Positions 1-13,464 of a DNA stretch of 64,000 nucleotides are shown in pieces (the stretch's first letter is position 1; every line of letters starts with the position of its first letter). Below the pieces are notes generated by a model. That model did not search any database and had not been told where the DNA came from. It saw only the letters and a list, made by a program, of their open reading frames with translations. A program made the position numbers and the translations under genes. The stretch is from NCBI GenBank assembly GCA_030762175.1, contig CM060840.1, forward strand, positions 39,438,501-39,502,500. The letters run 5' to 3'. The stretch is from Metallyticus violacea (taxonomy: Eukaryota > Arthropoda > Insecta > Mantodea > Metallyticidae).

Positions 1-3000
1 ATAGAACGATAGTAAAAGATTGGAAACCATTTACCCGGACCAACAGTTACACAGAAAAGTGGAAACCTTAGGGGCTTACTCTGCAGATAGTGATGTTGAT
101 TAGCTAATATACCACTGTGGTCATAACCGAAGTCAAATTGTCATTTATTAAAGCGGAAATTTGTTGTACAAGGTTTTATTAAATCGCGTAACTGGAATCT
201 TACAGACTCGATGGCATTTCTCTTGCATGCTTACTGTGAAGACCCGAATATTTATAGATATTGTTTTTAAATGTCACTGGCTCTTACATAATATTATAAA
301 AGGCACCAAAAGACATTGCTCCTATTTCAAACAAGCCTTACACTTGATTATGCTTCTATCACATTCAAGGGATTTCTCCTAATGACAGTTTTAATTGTAA
401 GCTGAATGCTCGGTTGCAATTTAGTTGTGCACACTTTACTCTTTACTGTGTTCCATGTAAAGTCTCACAAGATACTCGCTTAAGGGCTCCATATACCAAA
501 TCACGGACGGAAGCAATTTTTTCGAAAGCAAATCTTCACATTATATTTCCTCAAAAACAAGATCAATAGTCGTTTCTAGAAACAGGGAGCAAATGAGGGG
601 AGAGGGTTTTAAGTTTACTTTAGCTATTTTGCATCATGTTTTTTCATGAGTTTTAGGAGTGACACATTGGTCTTCAAGTATTTTACCATAGTATTTTAAG
701 ATCTATAAGATAACATGTTTAATGACAATACCTCTAGCTATAGGAACATTGTTCAATTTATATGTTTATTAGTAATGTCCCGTGACCAATGGATCGGCTG
801 TACCGTTCTTGCACGCGTTGCTGTCAACTTCTTACCTAATACTTACCACTCTTTCCACTCTTATCTCCCTGTCCACGCTGGAAGGCTTTGTTACCTATGT
901 TTTGCTCCTATTGGTTGGGCAAACAATGAAGTTTTCGGGAATAATATGACGTAATATCTTTTAGCCTAGTCAGTTCTCCTTGTCTGCTACCAAAAATTGC
1001 TTCGGAAACAAGCGGGTAGCCATGATTAGGTATTTTTTTTCAAAATTAATACGACCGAAGCTGTCCCCGTAAGCCCTATATGTTAAGGTTTATACATTAT
1101 GTTGTAAAAATGTTAATGCTGTTTTTTAGTTCCTTGTTTTGTTTAACTGAGATAGTAACGTGTGTACTAACACTTTGCAGTTGTTGTCAAATTAGGTAAC
1201 ACTAAAGGTCTTTTAAAATGCCTTAAATTAAAGTTTTCGAGCATAGCCCATTAATTAGCTTGGTATTCTAAATTTTAAAACTGTATTTCATACGGAGCAC
1301 TGAGTTGAATATTAAATTTCAAAGTTATTCGAGTTCATGATTGTATCTGAACCAATGTTAAGCTTATTTTTTCATGTTAATCGTTTTGTTTATTATTGAA
1401 TAAATCACAACTTTATTCCGTATTCCAAAATTGTATTTCTTCAGCCACATTCTGGGAGTTTTCCTTCTAGCATACTTCTTAATTTAACTCTTGTCCAGGC
1501 ATTAGGCCGGAAGATGTCTAATTAAACATTATAAAGAACTTGGTGACAGAAATGGAGGACGTTTAAGCTATTGGACTAATTACTATTTTTAATAATCTTA
1601 CTCTGAATATAGTTATGCGAATCTTGTGTACTAGAGCGTATGCATACTGTCTTAAAGTGCCACATTTTCTACCTACAAAGCTGCCAAGTTTTACACCATA
1701 TGATGTATTAAATTTTTTTGTCGAATTGGTGAACTCTTAGCAATTATTAATTGAAATAATATAAAATAAACTTAAATAATTATAAATTGAAAGAAAGTTA
1801 ACACGAAGTAAAAAATACTTTGCAATATTTCATAACATCATCTTTTTATTTAATTAATATTTTAATTCTTTTCCACATGCTTTGGTTATTTTTCAATCAT
1901 TACTCTTTTTATAATAATATTATTTCGCCAACTTTTGTTCTTCAAGCTTTAACAAAAAATTTTCAGGGGTCATATCAAGCAAATTTCCTACACAGTCTGT
2001 AACTCAAGTAATTTTTTTGCCTAGGAAAAATGCAAAATCGTCCATGAAGGTGCAGTAATATTAGGGAATCGTTCTCTATGCTGGGGTTGAATAAGCATCT
2101 TCAAAACTAAAAGAGTATTGTTTTTGGCATTAATATCCATTGCCCATTTCTTTTGATAGCAACACGATTGAGAGCGAATATTTCAGTCCTTTAACAACGC
2201 AGTGGCATCTAAATTTTTATTGCGTAGATTCTATGTTAAGGAAACAAATACACAGTATGTTAGAAGTACATAAAAATGTTTGTTTAAACATAAAGAAAAT
2301 GAATGAGAATATAAGTATTTCATGTCAAAACGGATAAATATGGTCAGCAGCGATTACATAGCTTAAAACTAAAAAAAGTGTCTGTGTTTCATATTCTGTT
2401 ACACAGAACACTAATTCCCTGCTAGAGAATATATACTAATTGCTGATACCATTCTGTTTCACAAATTTCACCATTTGCCAAACTGAACACTTATTTCTGC
2501 AAATAACGTGGTTGTGTTTGAAATATTCATTTTTCTACTATCAGTTTTCTTATAAGCATTTTATCTAGTCATATTATTACTCTGTTTATCTAAAAACAAT
2601 GCTCAGTTAATCTACATTTAATTTCCATTATATGTTGAATACTCGAGTATCAATTTACAGCATCAATGTACATTGTAAAGACATCGCGTTCAAGTTCATT
2701 TTGTAAGAGAATGTCTATCATTGCGGTGATAAAGATAAGCGGTGTACAACGTTAATATACAATAATAATCCTTTCAGTTACTGTTTTGTTCCTTTTATCC
2801 CAGTGTAAGAATTTAGCTGAACATTTTCCCTTTTACAGCAAACAAAGCTAGCAAACATGTTAATGTAATTTTTTTCCCTTCCCCGAATAGTAGCAACCAG
2901 CTACGTGTACATGTCCGGTAAAACTCGCTTTGTTGTGTGTACTTGTATAGCCTTTGGAGTTCCGCTATCTGCCTTATACCAGATAAATAATACCGACATC

Positions 3001-6000
3001 AATGTTTGAGCTCGGAGGGCCCGTTCCGGTCCTAAACGCTGAATTAATCATTCTATTGTCTTTCTAGGCACCCTCTGTTTCGACATCCCTTTCTTGGGTT
3101 GTATTCAAATACTTGAAAATAGATGCACAATCTGAACAAAAATTATGTTATGGATAATTTATTATCTCTGAATATTCAAAGTTAATATTGCACTGTAATA
3201 CGCCGCAGTGTACCAGTAGAGGGACCTTGAAGACAATTATCATTCCACCTTAAAGAGTGGATCTGTACAAAAATGATCATGTACAACGTCAGCTTCTGTC
3301 TGTTCATTAGGATCATCATTCATGAGTAGGGTCCTATTGATCAAAGATAAATGTATGTGATAAATGAGCAGAGCTCATCTTTCAGATCTGTACCATTTTC
3401 ATGACGCACATTACGTTCGTACTTACAGCTCACCCAATCTTAATATATTGACTGGATCGATTACTAACCATTGAATTATTCTGTCACCTATGTACAAAGA
3501 AAAGAAAAGAAAAGCAAAGCAAAATCTGTATTGACGTAGCAGTTCTATTGAGCAAGTAGGACATTTTACAGAAAAAGAAACACCTACTCGTACATCAATA
3601 TTGAACTCAGAGACAAGTAAAAGACCTAAAATTCAGTTTTGGTGCGATTTTGTTTGTATAAACTTGAAAGCGTTCCTTCTAAATGTTTTAATAGCTCCTT
3701 GTAGTTTCCCAATTCAAACTAAATACATATATTTAGCTGAGATTCGAAAATCTTTTGGGGGGCGCTTCTGAGAAATAATTTTACTTGCTTGGAATAGCTG
3801 CAAAGCATAACAAAACATAATAAAGCACCCACCTCGAAGGGGATTTTTTAGGCCACCTTTCCTTAAAACGTGACCTCTTTGTAGCTTACGTAAGTCCATT
3901 TTCCGGCTTTTTAAATGTTTTTTTGTCCTAAACATTTAACAGAGTATACATATTGATAAATAGCTCATGAAGTGTTCATTGATTGTGTCTCTTGAATAAA
4001 ATGTAAAGATTCAGTTGAGTTAGAGATAGCCCAGATAGTAAGGCGCCTATCTCAATTAAGGAAAACCAGTAACAACGCATTACATTTGACTGGTAACTTT
4101 TTACTTCAGTATCTCTGATCACAAACCGCAATCTATCTCTTCAATTTCAGCATTACATGATCTTATAGTGTTCCTTTGTGATCTCTTTCGGCGATTAATA
4201 AGTGTTTGAAGCGGTGTAACTTCCTAACTTTAAACGTAGTTTAACATAACTAAATTAACAATATCATGTTTACCAATACGAATCAGTAAATCAACCAGTT
4301 TTAACACCTCTACATCCCAGACTTTAAGAGTGTTTACTTTATGAAGAACTCTCTTTTTCTAACAAACATTCTCTCAAAGAGCATATAAGAAGCCTTCTTC
4401 CAGAAGAACGTTCTCTCAGGGAAATACAAAGAGAAACCTCTCCTTTAATGCTACAAGCACGTGGTATGTGCATGACGGAGCTCCTGCGCATTAGCTATAA
4501 CTTTTACTGAGAGATACGATCAACTATAAAACAGTCGACATGCTGCTTCTCTCAGTTGTACTATGCTGTGAATGTTTGTACTTGCATAAGTAGTTCATAT
4601 ATTTATTAAGTATAAATGCATGCATTATTTAAAAAGTTAGAAATGAGACAGAAATGGTAAAGAGAATTTCAAATTCTATAGAATCAAGCATAAAAGCTAC
4701 AGTTTGTAATGCCATTTATTTCAATTATTATGTTTTTTTCGCTAGTCTATAATGAATAATTAACCATAATTAAAACGTTTTAATAGAAGATCTTATTTTC
4801 TGCGTCCTGCCCTCTGATTGGCAGAACTAAATTTAACATTCTCTAACTAGAGATGCTGTTCCATATGTGCATAAACTCTGAATGAAGCCTACACAGACAT
4901 AAAAAACGAGATATCTTAGAGTTTATAGCATCAATTAAGTTTTAATTTCATTTTTTATCGCTATATCTTCTCTACTCGAACGTCAGTGCAATAACAGAAC
5001 GCATTAGTTTTATTAACGGAGCTGGAAAAAAAACTACGCTTCAATTTAAGGACCAAGCAAGCTGAAGGAAAATTAATTCAATATGAAATACCGTGAGCAT
5101 GCTCAAGTCCACCCGGTCTCGTTAAGGGCCAGCTGGTTGCCGCTGTATACCGCAGGGGCTATGGTCTGTGTAGTTGATTCTCACACTGCCTAATCCAAAT
5201 ATAAAACGGCTTCTCCTGACTAATATGGAAGTCATCTATAAACGCCTCTTTACATGAGTAGATATATAAAGTCAATATTTAATGTCATTATTGCTAGAGC
5301 TTGTAAGGAAATGGTCTGTTTAGAACATATTGACAGATTGACAACAATAATAATTTTTCCCTACCAGAATTCTGAACAGTTTATATTCTTGATCAAAGTA
5401 TTTAACAAAATGCTACATTATAACATTAGTTGCATAAAATGATCACAGTAACATTTAAGTTATTAAACTGATTTAGTCGCTGAAATGCTGTCATTAATAT
5501 ATATCTTGCCATAGAAGAACTCCACGAGTTCGAAATATAGCGATCTCAGGTGTGACTTTTTCTTAGTGTTTCATCCTTTTGAAATATTATAATTATTATA
5601 TATGTGTTGCTGTACCCCAGTCAATCTAAACTCTGAAATCTTGTAAAACTCCCTAATGACTTGGTTAGGAAGCCCCTTTCCACTTAAATCCTTCTAAACC
5701 AACAACATTGTATCAAAAAGGGAGCTTCTGGGATCAAAATCATAAATAACACATATTGAGAGTTAAGATATACAATTGTTTATTATTTTCAAAAACATAT
5801 CACATTTTAAAGTACCACTTGCATAATCATCTTATTCTTTGTTCTAACGTTCCTCCAGAGCGGATGTGTACTTATGTTTCTCCTAGCACTTCACTTTCCT
5901 TACTCAAGCCACGCTATGCTATCAGAGTCAAGACGACACGCAATCCTTTCCTCTCTCTGCCCTTTATCCATATGCTATTAGGCGGATTCTGTTTTCCCCT

Positions 6001-6430
6001 CTTTATCCGTCAAGCTAAACAATTTTCTTCAATAATGCATTGACAGTGCTCTGACACCACATACCCAATACTCTGTAGCATTATCATGCATTATGCTTAC
6101 AATTGTGACATTATAATGCTGTGATAATATAAGGTAAAATCTATATACTGTTGCAAACAAAATGAAGTATTCATCTTCATTGCAGAATACATAATCACAG
6201 AATTAATGAAAAAGTAATATGTTAATTTAGCAGAATTGGATAGCAGTAGTCTGTTCTGAAACCTATGCCAACACTTAAAATTCTTAAATATCCTTAATCC
6301 TTCATATTTTACTGTCCATCTAATTAATGAGCCTGTCCTATTCTTTCTGATAATTATCATAACATTTTCTCGATATTAATGATAATTCTTCCTGTTTCGT
6401 GTTGGCTTAAATTTATGGCGGTAAAATCAT
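1..6430. other. AT-rich stretch without supported genes
   Basis: No frame here shows a recognisable domain; the open frames are 60-95 residues and have composition expected by chance in AT-rich DNA. Two patches have a more mixed base composition: 770-1070, which holds two CCAAT-type pentamers (gaccaatgg near 785 and attggttgg near 910), and 5090-5210. Either could be an old transposon fragment or a regulatory stretch. I see no repeats in this stretch that recur elsewhere in the window. Confidence 0.6.
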
Positions 6431-6440
6431 TTTCGCTAAC

Positions 6441-6458
6441 ACAACAACAACAACAACA

Positions 6459-6495
<37 letters not shown>
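6441..6495. repeat. Compound CAA / TAA microsatellite
   Basis: Six or so CAA units pass directly into about twelve TAA units. The CAA-to-TAA transition is common in A-rich retrotransposon tails, but no SINE or LINE body is recognisable beside it, so it is listed only as a simple repeat. Confidence 0.9.
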
Positions 6496-6496
<1 letters not shown>

Positions 6497-6894
6497 TACA
6501 ATAGAAAAACTGTTAATATAATGATGTGATAAGTATAATAAAAATATATTTACTTCAGAGTAATTTTATAATTCTGATGAATACAAATAGCTTATGAAAT
6601 TCGTTTCTAATACAATTATTGCATTAGTAAATGTACCATTATAAACTGATATAATATACAATTAAACATTTCAAGCACTAGGTACTTGTTATAGGACCTG
6701 AATTATTATTTTTTTCGTTTTATTTTATTTATTTTTTCTTTTTTATTCATTAAAAGCAAACTGCAAATAATAAACCATTTTGCTTTATTCTTGACTATTT
6801 CTTTTACTTTTGGCCTAAAATACACGTTATATAATTTGGCATTTACCTGAATATTTTGATGTTAAATTACCATAGTATTTTTATTCTGTTTCTT

Positions 6895-7130
6895 TCAAAG
6901 GCGTGCATAGTGCGGATAATATAGCATAAAGTCTAAATACCATGTTTTCTACTTTTTATATCTTAATCCATTTTATAATTTTATTAATAATTTTAAAAGA
7001 ACCATGTTTTTATATGTTTTTCAAAGGTGTGCATAGCATGTATAATCCAGCATCAAGTCTAAATACCGTGTTTTCTATTTTTTTTCAATCTTAATCCATT
7101 TTGTATTTTTATTAATAATTTTAAAAGAAC
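6895..7130. repeat. Diverged tandem duplication, period about 126 bp
   Basis: Two adjacent copies (about 6895-7002 and 7021-7130) share the order tcaaagg(c/t)gtgcatag, tctaaatacc(a/g)tgttttcta, tcttaatccattttat and attaataattttaaaagaac. They differ by scattered substitutions and small indels, so the duplication is not recent. It contains no coding frame. It could be a two-unit relic of a satellite or a local duplication. Confidence 0.8.
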
Positions 7131-10100
7131 AAAATCCTAACTACAGTAATAGTATCAAAACATTACTTCTCATGTGTGAGTTATTTTTAATACCGTTGTT
7201 AACATTTCTGTGACACTAGCACCTAGACTAGTCTCATATGATACGTTTTTCTGAGCATAACAGTTACTGATATTTCATCCTTTGTTTTTCATTTAAGTTA
7301 CTTCCAACGATTCTGTTGACTGGTCTGGAGCCTAATTTGACTGATAATAAATCCTTTTAGTCCAGGCTTGAATTCAAAATTTTGAATTTTATTTTTCTTT
7401 TTTAAGTTTCGTAGTTTAGTACGAAAATATTCTTCTATCTGAGAAAATGTCTATTTTATGCCTACCTATTGCTTATAAGATATTAATTTTATTACTTATT
7501 TTGTGCTTCCACCTTGATATATACTTTAATAAACTACCCCAAAGCCTATGCTTTACAATTTTGAAAGCCTGCTTTGACTAATAAAAGTTAATTTGTGCTA
7601 AAGTCTTGCTCTGACGGTATTAATTACTTTCAGTACTTTCATTTGCCTTCTAGGACTTAAATGCTTGCCTGTGTTTGACGGTTCTTATGTTTGCTTGTTT
7701 ATACTGAAATTTATTTCATATGCGCCGATTGGGCTATCAGGAACATACATTTTCCTTTGTATATTTTATTAACAAAACAAGTACTTTCGACAGAATTGAT
7801 CGAAATGGAGAAATTGCAGTAAGTCGTTTCTTTTCTTAATATACAATAAATATTCTTTTCTCCCCTTAATTGGATTTGTCGATTCTCACTTGTAATTATT
7901 TCATATCTATAAATTCGCTGTTGTTCATATTTAACATTAGTTTCAGGATAAAACTATAAATTGTAAACATACATAATATAATAAAATACTCCTAATGTTT
8001 TAAAATAATATATTCTGTGACTTAAAGCTTTTTTTTTTTTTTTTTTTTTTTTTATTTTCACATATTCCAAAGAGTTTATTTTAACTATAATTACAGTTTT
8101 AGTACTTGCAAATAATCATATTTTATTATTATTTTAAAGCTAAAGCACTTAGGTCATTAGGATCCTATATGGTAATGTATGATTTATATTTCATAAGCGA
8201 TATTAATTGTTAAAATTACACCTTAAGATAGTTTTTCTTTTGAAAGTATTTCTTATTAATAGTTATATTTCTATTAGTAGGCATATTTGCTTCACTTTAC
8301 ATTATTTTTCATGTATTGTATTTTGTAGTAATTTTCCTCTAAATTTACTATGGATGGTCAGTGCCTTATAAACATTTAAGAACATTTAATATAATCACTT
8401 GCTTGAAAAATTTGCTATTTATTTCCTGTTTTTATATAGATTACTGCAATTATTAAATACTAGGTTAATAAACAGAATTACCATCTATATCTTTAACTTA
8501 TTTTTCGTCTTCTATTTTTTCTGTCAGCAAATTCGTTATCCTCTTCCGTTTTATACAACTCCCTTTTAACAATATAGTAGAGTATTTCTACTAAGGCTTC
8601 ACAAAGACAGTTAATAGCTACTTATGCGCTTTATCTAAAGTTATAAAAATTAATCATTTTTATTTACAAAAGAGGTTATGATATTTTAAAAATTATATTT
8701 AAGTAATCACGGTTTCTCTGGCTCTCCTGAATAGCGAATATGACACTTTAAGTGAGTTTTGCCTTAAAATATAATTTGTTGAGCTAAAGAAACAATTATT
8801 GTGCAATTACTTACAAACCCAATTGAAGCTTCGAGTTACTAAACAGAGGACACAAGACCAGATTTACAACAATGAGTATCTTTAGTTACGTCTCTCTCTT
8901 TCCCTCTCCCTCCCTACCTCTCTTTCTCACGTAGACCAAGCTACAATAAAATTCATTGCATTATACATAGTAGTACTCTCTTATATTTCAATGGGAAAAA
9001 ATCGCCTGCTCTATTTAATTGAAACCAGCAGGGAAAAGGTTAACAATATTATGAACAGCAACAATAAAATAAAACAAGCCATTGGACTCCACTGCATTGG
9101 TAACGGAAATGGACTAATCAAGTAATTAGAGCAGAAATTACTCAATATTACCATTAACATATGCTTCTGTTGTCATAAAGTAACAAAATGTGCAGCATTT
9201 CACACGCGAAAATTGCCATGTTACTGCAAACTGTCCGATATTTTTGGTACAACATACACGCAGAGTGGAAGGAAATTCGACAGTGGAAAAATCACTGGAA
9301 ATAAAACACAATAGGAAGAACAAATTATTGGATACATTTTTCTGTGTTTCTTGTGACTTTAGAGAAACTAAGATAGCCGGTCAGGACGCTTGATTTTGAA
9401 TAACTGCCATGTTTAGTATTCATAGACCGCAGGATTGTATTTATAATATGAAACAAGCCTTGATGGCCTTTTGTCCTGGAAATGAGATTAAAGTTATTCA
9501 GCTGTTTACTTATGTTACGTTGATATGATACGTTAGAGGAATGAGACGTATCGGAGCTCGCTCAGAAAAACAACGTTGCCGCGTCTCTACAATCTGTTTC
9601 AGTGCTGTTTAATGCTAACAATAATTGGGTGCGGAAGTAAGAGCAAATACTTCATTTTTTATTCTTTATTTTTTAATTAAAGCACCCTCAGATATTCTTA
9701 ATAATTTGAGAAATAGAAAATATTTATGTCTGCTCAATCTTTGATGTAAACAAATAACAGTGGCAACGTTGGAGAACTTCTAATTATCTCATGACAGTGT
9801 GTTACAGTTTAGATGAAAGTGACAACACTAGACATTCGAGCTCGGTGGGATTGGTCGAGGCTATTAATATTTGCTCCGCACTTTGCCTATTACAGTGTAC
9901 AATTTGATGTGTATATCAAGATTACGTTTGTTTATACCCAAATCCTTACGAGTTCACTCTTTTTGTTATCTTAGTGAGGCACAAAATATGTAAACATAAT
10001 ACTGCATATGAAACAAAATATTGTTTTGCTGTTTCTACAACTTTTCTTTCAAAGGATAAAGAGGAATTGCCTTGCAACCTTGTTAAATTACATTTATTTT

Positions 10101-10640
10101 AGAGTCATTGTGTCTACACTGTAGAAGTAAATTAAATGTTTGTTTCACTAATTAAGCAACTGGTCTTTATTAGCTTAAGACGGTACTATATTTGCGCTGT
10201 TTACAATAAAAATCGTAAGAAAACCATAAGTAACGTTCATATTACATAGGAATATAAAAAAGAAGAAGAAAACAATATTAAACTTAATCAGTGAAGCAGA
10301 AAATGCAGAACAACGTGCAGAAAATTCTATATTAAATGACATCAGCTATGCACCTAAGACTCAAAAAAGGATAATTTTACTTTTTTCAATGATAGAAATT
10401 TTATTTATCAAAATAAGCCGTACTTACATAAATCCATAAATCCTTTTGTTGTATTTATTATATAAATGTTATACTTTATATTAATCTGTGTACCTTTACA
10501 AGCTTTGCACTTAAATACATATTTAGGGACCAAATTATCGATTCCACAACTTGTCCCATTTAATATCCTTGTTGTACTAAAAATATAAAATAGAGAATAG
10601 AACATCTCAAGATATTGAAATATAAGTTTTAAACAAACTT
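7131..10640. other. AT-rich stretch without supported genes
   Basis: A poly-T run of about 24 bases lies at 8029-8053. Apart from this, nothing recognisable is present on either strand. Overlapping short frames on both strands near 9138-9393 are mirror images of each other and have no domain. Confidence 0.6.
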
Positions 10641-10651
10641 ATCGAGGAGCA

Positions 10652-10900
10652 ATGAATGATGCCGTAGCCGTGTAATTAACTGCTTGCCTTTCACTGAGAT
10701 AGTCCGGGTTCGATCCTAGCGGCTGTAAGTGGAATAAGTGGCAGATAAAACTGGGCCCAGGCAAATTTTCTCCATGTTCTCCGGTTTCAACATCATTGCT
10801 GAAAGCAAAGCAACGGGAAACATCCCCAGAAAAGCTGTTAACACCCAATAGCTATTTGCTTTCGGACAGAACACAGTGAATAAATGAAATAACTGTGATG
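10652..10900 (+). mobile_element. tRNA-derived SINE, type D (single copy)
   Basis: The left part reads like a tRNA gene. It has an A-box-like segment around agccgtgtaattaactgc (from about 10666) and a perfect B box, ggttcgatcc, at 10707-10716, with spacing usual for an internal RNA polymerase III promoter. A body of about 180 bp unrelated to tRNA follows. The structure is that of a SINE, a non-autonomous retrotransposon moved by LINE enzymes. No clear A-tail or target duplication was found. A solitary decayed tRNA pseudogene is the alternative. Confidence 0.6.
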
Positions 10901-10987
10901 ACAATTACAGTTTAAATGAGATATTACAGTTTTTAATGAATAGCGATTAGAGCATTTTGCTATTACGTCAAAGGTAACAAAGAAATT

Positions 10988-10988
10988 A

Positions 10989-11026
<38 letters not shown>
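10988..11026. repeat. ATT microsatellite
   Basis: About thirteen uninterrupted ATT units. It lies some 70 bp to the left of the decayed type-A SINE. Because that SINE lies on the minus strand, this is the side of its tail, so the repeat may have grown from an A-rich tail. Confidence 0.9.
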
Positions 11027-11027
<1 letters not shown>

Positions 11028-11097
11028 TGCTTTGCCAACTAGTCTGTCAATTAACCATTAGTGTTCCATGCTCGGGCTGTAGAGAGCATTGCTTTTT

Positions 11098-11290
11098 GTG
11101 CTTAATGATCATTGTCATTACTTCAGCATCACAGGCGGTGGACACCTATTATACTATCATGATATGAAAGAGAAAAGAATTTTATTTGGGAAGGAAGCGC
11201 TTTATATCTCAGTTTAGAGAACTCCCCCTGCATTTACCATATATTAGTACTGAAAAAAACTTGGAAAAAATCAATTCAGGAAGTCTATCT
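11098..11290 (-). mobile_element. Decayed SINE, type A
   Basis: The stretch aligns by eye with the better copies at 41.0 and 59.3 kb. Shared landmarks on the plus strand are cacaggcggtggacac, a gatatgaaa segment in place of gagatgaaa, gcatttaccat in place of gcatttgccat, and aaacttggaaaaaatcaattcagg in place of aaacctggaaaaaccccattcagg. The tRNA-like head is missing or too decayed to see. It is the oldest-looking type-A copy in the window. Confidence 0.7.
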
Positions 11291-13150
11291 TAGTAAACTT
11301 CATTTGTTTGTGCCTTACCGATTTCTGCCACCCGTTATTCGGCCCATTGTTAGGCATGCATTTAACGATGAATCATTTAGCAGAAACTGGAGTAAAACTA
11401 TGTCGGTTATAAATATCACACACGGCCCTGAAAACAAATACTGACCCCCTCGTAGGGGAGCAAATGAAATAACTTGTCCAATTTTATAATAATAACAATA
11501 TAATATATTTTATTTAATTATTATTACACAAATATGCATACTGTTCTTGCTTCTGCATTAATATGTTCAAAGGAAACTAGCTCCTAAATAATATTAAAGA
11601 TAGTCGAGATGTGCAAAACAAAATTTAAAAAAGAGAAAGAAAGAATGAAACACTGAAAATAATAGTTTCATATTAACGTTACGTTCACAGTGAACAAAAG
11701 TATGTTGAATTAAAATAAAAATCAAAAAATATGAAGTTGTTTTAATTCTAAATGTACTGTAAATTTTATTTTAATGTTAATAAAAGCTAACAGTTAAGTT
11801 TTACAGTTAATAAAATTATATTAATTTAAAATAAAATCACGTGAAGTTATTTTAATTCTAAATTTACTGTCAATTTTCTTTTAATGCACACACTTGTTTT
11901 TATTATTGCACGTTGTAATTTTCTTGGTTAAGCATAATATAACATCTTTCAAAAAGGTTTAAACACTGCAGCATTTGTACCCACATAAACTATTGCTTCT
12001 CCGAGGGCTCCAAGTGACAAAAACAAACGCAACCCTGGGCGTACCTACATTATACTAGCTGCAGTTTCCAATGATGTAAATTTTCTTATGATTTTTTCTG
12101 TATGTAAATTGCAAATTACTTCTTTTCCTTTTCTGCTTCATTGGTAAACACTTTTCACTCACGGTCATGAGTTAATGATGTTTCGTATATTGTATGCGTA
12201 AAACAAGACATTCGTTTCGCAATTTCTTGCATGTGGTCATAGTGACCTCCTTGTTTCGTTAGCTAATGTTTGTAATAGCACGGCGGGTGTGGTTATTCTG
12301 CATCTGGGATTTTCCAGGCATACATAAAGAAATTCCCACTGCAGGAGGTCTTTCCGGATTAGCACCTTGCAGTTTACCAACATGACAGCTATGAATAATA
12401 TTCCTTGCCGCTTTTCATCGTAGGCTTTTGGAAGAAGCTATTTTCGACCAGTCTTTTTTATCAAGTTAATTTGAATTTTTGTTGGATTTATGGGAAAATG
12501 GTAATTATATTTAAGAGTGAATTTGTATGATGTTTTGGATTTTTATCGTTGAATAGATTGTCGCTGTAATATTAACATTTTTACATATTTACTAACCTTT
12601 CCCTTCTAATTTAAATTCCTATATTGCAGTGCTGACTACTTTGCAATGAATTTATCGGTTAATTTTTCCCATTTAAATGTTATTATGACTTTGATCATTT
12701 TGTGCACAATATTAAAGTCTTAAAAAGGAATGATTTCCCCCATAAATGCATTTATCGTTTGGATGATTACTTTGTAAATAAATAAAAAAAAGCTACTGGA
12801 GGGATACAAGAAAACATTTAAAAATAAGTGAGGTCCTTTAGTAATGGGGAAATGATTGATGTCGAGGAAAATGGGCATCATTTTCAGCACCTCCTGTAAG
12901 GAAGGTGATTGCAAAAGAAAATGTTGTACTTAAATTTCAAAATAATGCCGCGAGTTTACATAAGAAAATTCCGGCGGCAACGCGGGGTCTATCCACCGAT
13001 TGGCTAAACTGTGTATCGGGACTTTTAAATTGTTCGCACTGTACAAAAACGGCCATTTTCCCGTTGTTCTATAGTATATTAAATCAATGTTTGCAAAATT
13101 AGTTTAATAGGAAACTAATGCAAATTTCTATGTACAGGTTTAAAATAGTA
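11291..13150. other. AT-rich stretch with a weak local duplication
   Basis: Two similar segments (about 11706-11780 and 11823-11886) share tgaagtt(g/a)ttttaattctaaat and actgt(a/c)aattttatttt-like text, suggesting an old tandem duplication. No gene is supported. The frames at 12720-12914 (-) and 12905-13102 (+) have no recognisable domain. Confidence 0.55.
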
Positions 13151-13164
13151 CAATATTCCTTAAG

Positions 13165-13209
<45 letters not shown>

Positions 13210-13452
13210 GTTTGTTTAAGGGCGCTCTGTAACATCTCAGGTCATAAGCGTTCATTCAATTCAGGGCGTCAAACGGCCAATAAATTGTGCTCAGAGGCCT
13301 CTTTTTTCAGGCATGTTCTTTACATGCCGTAAATCGACGACGTGGGATCCATGGATTTATTTCCCTTTCGAAGAAAGTCATACTTAGGAGGTTTACGCCC
13401 GAAAATATTCATTGATTCTGGCCGGGGTTGAACCCTCGATCTTAGGTTTAAG
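13165..13452 (-). mobile_element. SINE, type B, with expanded AAC tail
   Basis: This is the minus-strand form of the family also seen at 17.4 and 42.1 kb. Shared text includes aacatctcaggtcat, attcaattcagggcgt, cggccaataaatt and ttacgcccga. The tRNA-like head is at the right end; the B-box region reads ggttgaaccc on the plus strand, the complement of gggttcaacc. The tail at the left end is a TTG run (AAC on the element's strand) at 13165-13201. Near-perfect direct repeats flank the element: tattccttaag at 13154-13164 and tactccttaag at 13453-13463. These fit a target-site duplication from retrotransposition. Confidence 0.85.
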
Positions 13453-13464
13453 TACTCCTTAAGG

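Noticed and set aside
10639..10904. Minus-strand frames of 62-69 codons
   Set aside because: They are antisense to the type-D SINE.
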